DNA from: Sphaeroforma sirkka
Taxonomy: Eukaryota > Opisthokonta > Ichthyosporea > Ichthyophonida
Direction: 5' to 3'
Assembly: GCA_001586965.3 (NCBI GenBank)
Contig: LUCW03001474.1
Span: 2,501-27,500, forward strand
Length of the DNA: 25,000 nucleotides
This document shows, piece after piece, positions 19,871-25,000 of the stretch (positions are counted from its first letter, which is position 1; each line of letters starts with the position of its first letter). A program made the position numbers and the translations under genes. The notes under the pieces were generated by a model. That model made no database searches and was not told where the DNA came from. It saw only the letters and a program-made list of their open reading frames with translations.

Positions 19871-21692
19871 AGAATCAATTTTAGGACATCCAAAAAAAGT
19901 CTCATCAGTAGAAGCCCATGGGCCATAGCCATTAAGAAAGTCGATTTTAGGACATCCAAAAAAAAAAGTCTCATCAGTAGAAGCCCATGGGCCCAGCCAT
20001 TAAGAAAATCAATTTTAGGGCATCCAAAAAAAAAAAGTCTCATCAGTAGAAGCCCATGGGCCATAGCCATTAAGAAAATCAATTTTAGGACATCCAAAAA
20101 AAAGTCTCATCAGTAGAAGCCCATGGGCCATAGCCATTAAGAAAATCAATTTTAGGACATCCAAAAAAAAGTCTCATCAGTAGAAGCCCATGGGCCATAG
20201 CCATTAAGAAAATCAATTTTAGGACATCCAAAAAAAGTCTCATCAGTAGAAGCCCATGGGCCATAGCCATTAAGAAAATCAATTTAAGACATCCAAAAAA
20301 AGTCTCATCAGTAGAAGCCCATGGGCCATAGCCATTAAGAAAATCAATTTTAGGACATCCAAAAAAAGTCTCATCAGTAGAAGCCCATGGGCCATAGCCA
20401 TTAAGAAAATCAATTTTAGGACATCCAAAAAAAAGTCTCATCAGTAGAAGCCCATGGGCCATAGCCATTAAGAAAATCAATTTTAGGGCATCCAAAAAAA
20501 AGTCTCATCAGTAGAAGCCCATGGGCCATAGCCATTAAGAAAATCGATTTTAGGACATCAAAAAAAGTCTCATCAGTAGAAGCCCATGGGCCATAGCCAT
20601 TAAGAAAATCAATTTTAGGGCATCCAAAAAAAAGTCTCATCAGTAGAAGCCCATGGGCCATAGCCATTAAGAAAATCAATTTTAGGACATCCAAAAAAAA
20701 GTCTCATCAGTAGAAGCCCATGGGCCATAGCCATTAAGAAAATCAATTTTAGGACATCCAAAAAAAGTCTCATCAGTAGAAGCCCATGGGCCATAGCCAT
20801 TAAGAAAATCAATTTTAGGACATCCAAAAAAAAAGTCTCATCAGTAGAAGCCCATGGGCCATAGCCATTAAGAAAATCAATTTTAGGACATCCAAAAAAA
20901 AGTCTCATCAGTAGAAGCCCATGGGCCATAGCCTTTAAGAAAATCAATTTTAGGACATCCAAAAAAAAAGTCTCATCAGTAGAAGCCCATGGGCCATAGC
21001 CATTAAGAAAATCAATTTTAGGACATCCAAAAAAAAAGTCTCATCAGTAGAAGCCCATGGGCCATAGCCATTAAGAAAAAATCAATTTTAGGACATCCAA
21101 AAAAAAAGTCTCATCAGTAGAAGCCCATGGGCCATAGCCATTAAGAAAATCAATTTTAGGACATCCAAAAAAAAGTCTCATCAGTAGAAGCCCATGGGCC
21201 ATAGCCATTAAGAAAATCAATTTTAGGACATCCAAAAAAAAGTCTCATCAGTAGAAGCCCATGGGCCATAGCCATTAAGAAAATCAATTTTAGGACATCC
21301 AAAAAAAGTCTCATCAGTAGAAGCCCATGGGCCATAGCCATTAAGAAAATCAATTTTAGGACATCCAAAAAAAAGTCTCATCAGTAGAAGCCCATGGGCC
21401 ATAGCCATTAAGAAAATCAATTTTAGGGACATCCAAAAAAAGTCTCATCAGTAGAAGCCCATGGGCCATAGCCATTAAGAAAATCAATTTTAGGACATCC
21501 AAAAAAAAAAGTCTCATCAGTAGAAGCCCATGGGCCATAGCCATTAAGAAAATCAATTTTAGGACATCCAAAAAAAGTCTCATCAGTAGAAGCCCATGGG
21601 CCATAGCCATTAAGAAAATCAATTTTAGGACATCCAAAAAAAGTCTCATCAGTAGAAGCCCATGGGCCATAGCCATTAAGAAAATCAATTTT
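19871..21692. repeat. Tandem satellite array, ~67-bp unit, 27 copies
   Basis: The unit runs AATCAATTTTAGGACATCC, an A-run, GTCTCATCAGTAGAAGCCC, ATGGGCCATAGCCATTAAG, and AA. I counted 27 copies of the CATGGG core between 19917 and 21661, giving a mean period of about 67 bp. Copies are nearly identical; nearly all length variation (about 65-70 bp) comes from the A-run. Each unit has the palindrome GCCCATGGGC. On the minus strand 66-bp units keep a frame encoding a repeated hydrophobic peptide (FLMAMAHGLLLMRLF), but other unit lengths break it, so it is unlikely to be coding. The right edge decays into a variant with GGGTCACAC. Confidence 0.97.
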
Positions 21693-22336
21693 GGGTCACA
21701 CAAAAAAATTGTGTCCAATATTACCGGGAAGGACCTGGTTCTTATGATGTATGTACCGCTGTGCACCATATGTATTTTTATTTATTTATAAATATATCTG
21801 GGGTCTGTTGACACAATCTTACATAGGTAAAAAGCGCGGCAAAAATGTATATTGAAAATACTGTAAAAAGCCGCTATTTATGTACAATCCTCTCTAGAAA
21901 ATAGAACATACATTCTTCTCAAAAATATATGAAGTGCATACATATGTTGCGTAGTTTTACAGGGTGAAGGCAGCCCACCAATAGTGCGTCCATATCTCAG
22001 ATGTTACACAATGCCTGCGAATTGAAGGTATCATGAGAATAAAACCACCAAGCGACAATATTCATATATATTTATATATATATATTTATATATGTATACA
22101 CATATTATATATATATATAGGGATTTCCGAGGATATATAGGAATTGTGAGCAGTGAGGGATGATACATGCTCTTGCAGGATCATACAACGAAATCTCTAA
22201 ATAGCGTTGGATATACTAATCAAGAGCTTCTCACAGATTCTCTCTCTGGACACGGCATAAAAGGCATGCCAACATAAGTATCGCATTAGTGAATATTATT
22301 TTTTTGTATTGTCACAGCATACATGCCCTAACGAAC
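21693..22336. other. Upstream region of the 22.3-kb gene
   Basis: It is AT-rich with a short (TA)n block at ~22065-22120. TACTAATCAAGAGCTTCTCACAG, in two parts, shows a branch-point-like TACTAAT at ~22214-22220 and an acceptor-like CTTCTCACAG ending at 22236. A second acceptor-like TTGTATTGTCACAG ends at 22316. The downstream frame is open from 22220 onward, so upstream exons are possible. Confidence 0.5.
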
Positions 22337-23958
22337 ATGTCAAACCTAGACGAAGGTCAGGATTACACCTTTCGCTCTCGTGATTTGCATTTGTACAAAA
22401 TCTCCAATACTGAGACGGGTACACACGATAATAGAATTCCCCCTACTGTAATATCGAAACGTGCATACGAAGCTTCGCCAGCATCAGCATCTCACGTGAG
22501 TACTAAACTACCACGTACATATAACTACACGAATACAACACCAGTACGTACACTTAAGGAACAGGACACGACACGAGAGATAGAGCTGAGGAGCGCCAGA
22601 GAGAGGGCTAGCGACCGTATGCCACTGTATGTGCAAGCAGATACAAATGCAGATGTAAATATACGCATAAACGCACCAAGTAGTAATGAAACGGGAATGA
22701 GGAGTGGGGATTGTGAAGTGCAAGCTCAAGGAGACAAACGAGTGTTTAAGGAGCCTTTCGCGCAGATACGCACAAATGCGACCACATACAAGTACAGCAA
22801 TGCTACGGTCAGTGCACCACTAGGCTCACAGCCAATGACTTTTTCAACAACCACTTCGTACAAAACGTCGAGACACGAGAGTCATACAGACACGAGCACA
22901 CATGTAAGTGCTCACACGGGAATTATGTTGTCACAGGATAGCTATGTGGAACCTCGCCTGCAACCGTTAAAGTTTGGTAGAGACGGGCTTAACAACACAC
23001 ACACAGGTGTAAAGACGCTCCAAACGGTGACGAGAGATGTGGTGCAGAAGTCTGTGGCTACTAACATGGCAGGCGGCAGTACCGAACTGCCCATTGCACG
23101 ACCTACAAATAGACACGAGAGTGCGTCTACGTACACCCATAGGCGTACGATGGGTAAGGGCAAAGACCCGCTCTTGGATGGGATGGATAAGGAGAATGTG
23201 GGGAGTGCAGGGTCTGATCGAATGGCCACGAGATACATAGAGAGCCGTGGACAACCTTATATAGATGAACATGCATCACCACAGACACGTACACCCACGC
23301 AATCTGATACAAAATTTCAAACTCACGTTCACAAGCAAACATACTCTGTGGTTGATCCGTCTGTAGCAAGTTCACAGGCATCTACAGAGTCAACGGGACG
23401 ACAGGAGGATATAGTACCCTCTATTACAGAACGTGTACGACGTCATTTACCCCCAACTACGACTAGCAAGTATAACAGAGCCAATATTCGAAGTATAGGA
23501 TATACTGGAGAGGAGCTTCAGACTCCGCATGCAAAGACACGACCTACTTCATACATTCCATCTACCAAAGATACGCACACACACACAAACACCAACACAC
23601 AGGCACATGCACAGATACACACAGGCTCGCGTACACGTACACACGCCAAGCGTATTCCCCGGGGGGAAAGAATAGGCACAACCGAGCCCAAAGATGATGG
23701 GAAAGAGGTCTACCCGCTGCTGCACAGACTGTGCATGCACCTGGTTGATAGGAAACAGCGCAAGCTGAGGGGTAGAGGCGCTGTAGAAGGCACACAGACC
23801 CTCAATAACGAACAGCGAGTGCAGGAATTAGTAGCACATGCGAACAGACTCTTGGAGAAGCAGGCGAGGAAGAACATCAGGCACAAGACGGGGGTTATAG
23901 CTGGTTGTAAGGTCGCCGATCGAATCAAGGATGACTTCACGAAATGCGGGAGAAGAAC
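22337..23958 (+). CDS. Hypothetical Thr/Ser/His-rich protein with KEN-box-like motif and basic helical C-terminus
   Basis: I chose the first ATG (22337), MSNLDEGQDYTF. The frame is open further 5' (a GTG at 22289 lies in it and it passes two acceptor-like sites at 22236 and 22316), so an earlier exon may exist. Most of the protein is hydrophilic and low-complexity, rich in Thr, Ser, Arg, His and Asn, probably disordered. A (CA)n stretch at ~23575-23605 is translated as THTHTNTNTQ. Residues 285-287 form DKENVG, the KEN-box context recognised by APC/C activators in other eukaryotes; RRHLPP is a possible D-box core. The last ~85 residues look structured: YPLLHRLCMHLVDRKQRKLR, then NEQRVQELVAHANRLLEKQA, then a basic region. 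I recognise no family. The exon ends at AGAAGAAC|GTATGT; reading on gives GT-repeat translation. A 540-codon frame makes coding very likely; function unknown. Confidence 0.75.
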
Positions 23959-24289
23959 GTATGTTTGTGTGTGTTTGTGTGTATCTTTAGGGCAGAGAGT
24001 GTGTGTATGTATACGGAAAATCAGTGATTGTAGTTGGTTGTGAATTGATCACTATAGATTGTGCGTAAGGAATTGATTTAATGCATGTTATGTTTTTCCA
24101 CCGATTCGCTTGCGATGTCAAAGGTATCTGCCTTGTACACGAGGGCAACCCCGTACAAAACCCTTGCAGACTTCTGAAGGAGTGCAGTTCTTCAAAGATG
24201 CTATCACAAATGTGAAGAATATACGATAAAATATAGGATGCTCTCATTCTTTGGCATCGATTGAATTCTAACTAATGATTTCACACTAG
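23959..24289 (+). other. Putative 331-bp intron of the 22.3-kb gene
   Basis: It begins GTATGTTTGTG and ends CTAACTAATG, ATTTCACACTAG: a strong branch-point-like sequence about 20 nt before the acceptor. Splicing in the observed phase (two bases carried over) would add only T-N-F-M and a TAG at 24300-24302. That would close the protein four residues into the next exon. Confidence 0.55.
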
Positions 24290-24302
24290 CAACTTTATGT
24301 AG

Positions 24303-25000
24303 CTAAGTCGGTAGTGTGCAGAGAATTTGCGCACTCAAGTGCGATGCACATGTGTACGCTTATGAGGTGCACGTGCATTTCGTTTTTCTGGTGTATATTT
24401 TGCAGTAATAGGTACCATAATCCATGATGGCTATTGTGTATGTGGGCGTAAGTATTGTGAAAATGATGCGCACCGCTCACGGTAGTGTTATTTATTTACG
24501 CAAAGTCGTTCGTTTAAGCGTGGGCTCCACTGCATACTATAAATTGCTCATACGAGTGCTTGGTATTTGTAGTGCATCATTCTGATCTTATTATTGAGAT
24601 GTCATTGACAAGTGCACGCTTATGTATGTATGTTTATTCATCTGGAGGTTCCGACAAGCCAATATTCCATCACTGTGGTTGCACTCGGACATGAACAAGC
24701 ATTTATTGTTTGCCCGACTTTTGTCTGTGTATAGGGTTTTTTTTACCAGAATTTTCGCCATATAGTCTAAAAATGTATATTGGTACACACGTACCTAATG
24801 GCGCCACGTCTGTATGAGTGCATGACATCACTGTAAAACCTCCATGTCATTTCGGCATATTTGCATACCTACATACTTGTATCTAGTCACATATACCTCA
24901 GTGTTGCATACTAATCCAGATTCTCCTTTCCCTGTCCCCTGTCTTTGGTACAATCTCTCGTATTGCCTTCATCGTTCATGTGATACTGACTGTGACGTTC
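24303..25000. other. No gene recognised
   Basis: The sequence is non-repetitive and moderately AT-rich, likely the 3' region of the preceding gene or intergenic DNA. No frame exceeds about 65 codons, and none resembles a known protein. In the other phase the 3' exon candidate at 24290 stays open for about 43 codons (to ~24424), but that phase does not fit the upstream exon. Confidence 0.4.

Noticed and set aside
19900..20100. Hammerhead-ribozyme-like CTGATGAG in each satellite unit (minus strand)
   Set aside because: The required GAAA partner and a stem II are absent from that strand of the unit. The same holds for the CTGATGAG at ~522-529.
19871..21692. CRISPR array
   Set aside because: Units are contiguous and nearly identical with no unique spacers, no cas genes, and the window is eukaryotic.
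19864..21769. Repeated hydrophobic peptide (FLMAMAHGLLLMRLF) encoded on the minus strand of the satellite
   Set aside because: Only 66-bp units keep the frame. A-run length changes break it repeatedly, and the same peptide appears in more than one frame.

Overview
This is eukaryotic nuclear DNA: AT-rich, low gene density, GT-AG introns with CTAAT-type branch points, a large C2H2 zinc-finger protein, long (TA)n microsatellites, a 67-bp satellite and a decayed Helitron. A metazoan-type GLI/ZIC-like (CxWxxC) finger array in a repeat-bloated genome would suit a unicellular relative of animals such as an ichthyosporean. That taxonomic guess is weak and no marker gene is present to settle it.

Layout. 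1-170: end of an exon resembling the N-terminal part of gamma-tubulin complex protein GCP3/Spc98, with no continuation visible in the window. 988-4749, minus strand: a two-exon gene for a zinc-finger protein with 18 C2H2 fingers. I propose a short first exon (4648-4749) carrying six ligands of a separate AN1/MYND-like zinc module, whose last His and Cys lie at the start of the big exon. 4851-6341: a complex AT/GT microsatellite island. 6342-8500: non-coding, with one MITE-like inverted repeat and a small ORF remnant. 8503-8698: an almost pure (TA)n tract. 8926 to about 14.9 kb, minus strand: a decayed Helitron, with a 3' hairpin plus CTAG end and, in order, a degenerate N-terminal region, a DUF6570-like domain, Helitron_like_N, an HUH (HGH) motif, an Asn/His-rich insert and the YYYTSEY tyrosine motif. 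Frameshifts and stops break it and no PIF1 helicase is seen. 15.4-18.4 kb: repeats and unrecognised AT-rich DNA. 18.4-19.5 kb: a second microsatellite island. 19.87-21.69 kb: 27 copies of a ~67-bp satellite. 22337-23958, plus strand: a Thr/Ser/His-rich protein with a KEN-box-like motif and a basic helical C-terminus, followed by a well-marked intron.

The three host-type coding loci (GCP3-like fragment, zinc-finger gene, 22.3-kb gene) show no operon-like or pathway relation. The rest of the window is mobile or repetitive DNA. The most informative results are the spliced extra zinc module, the Helitron with a defined 3' end and an internal Asn-rich insertion, and the array of CxWxxC fingers.
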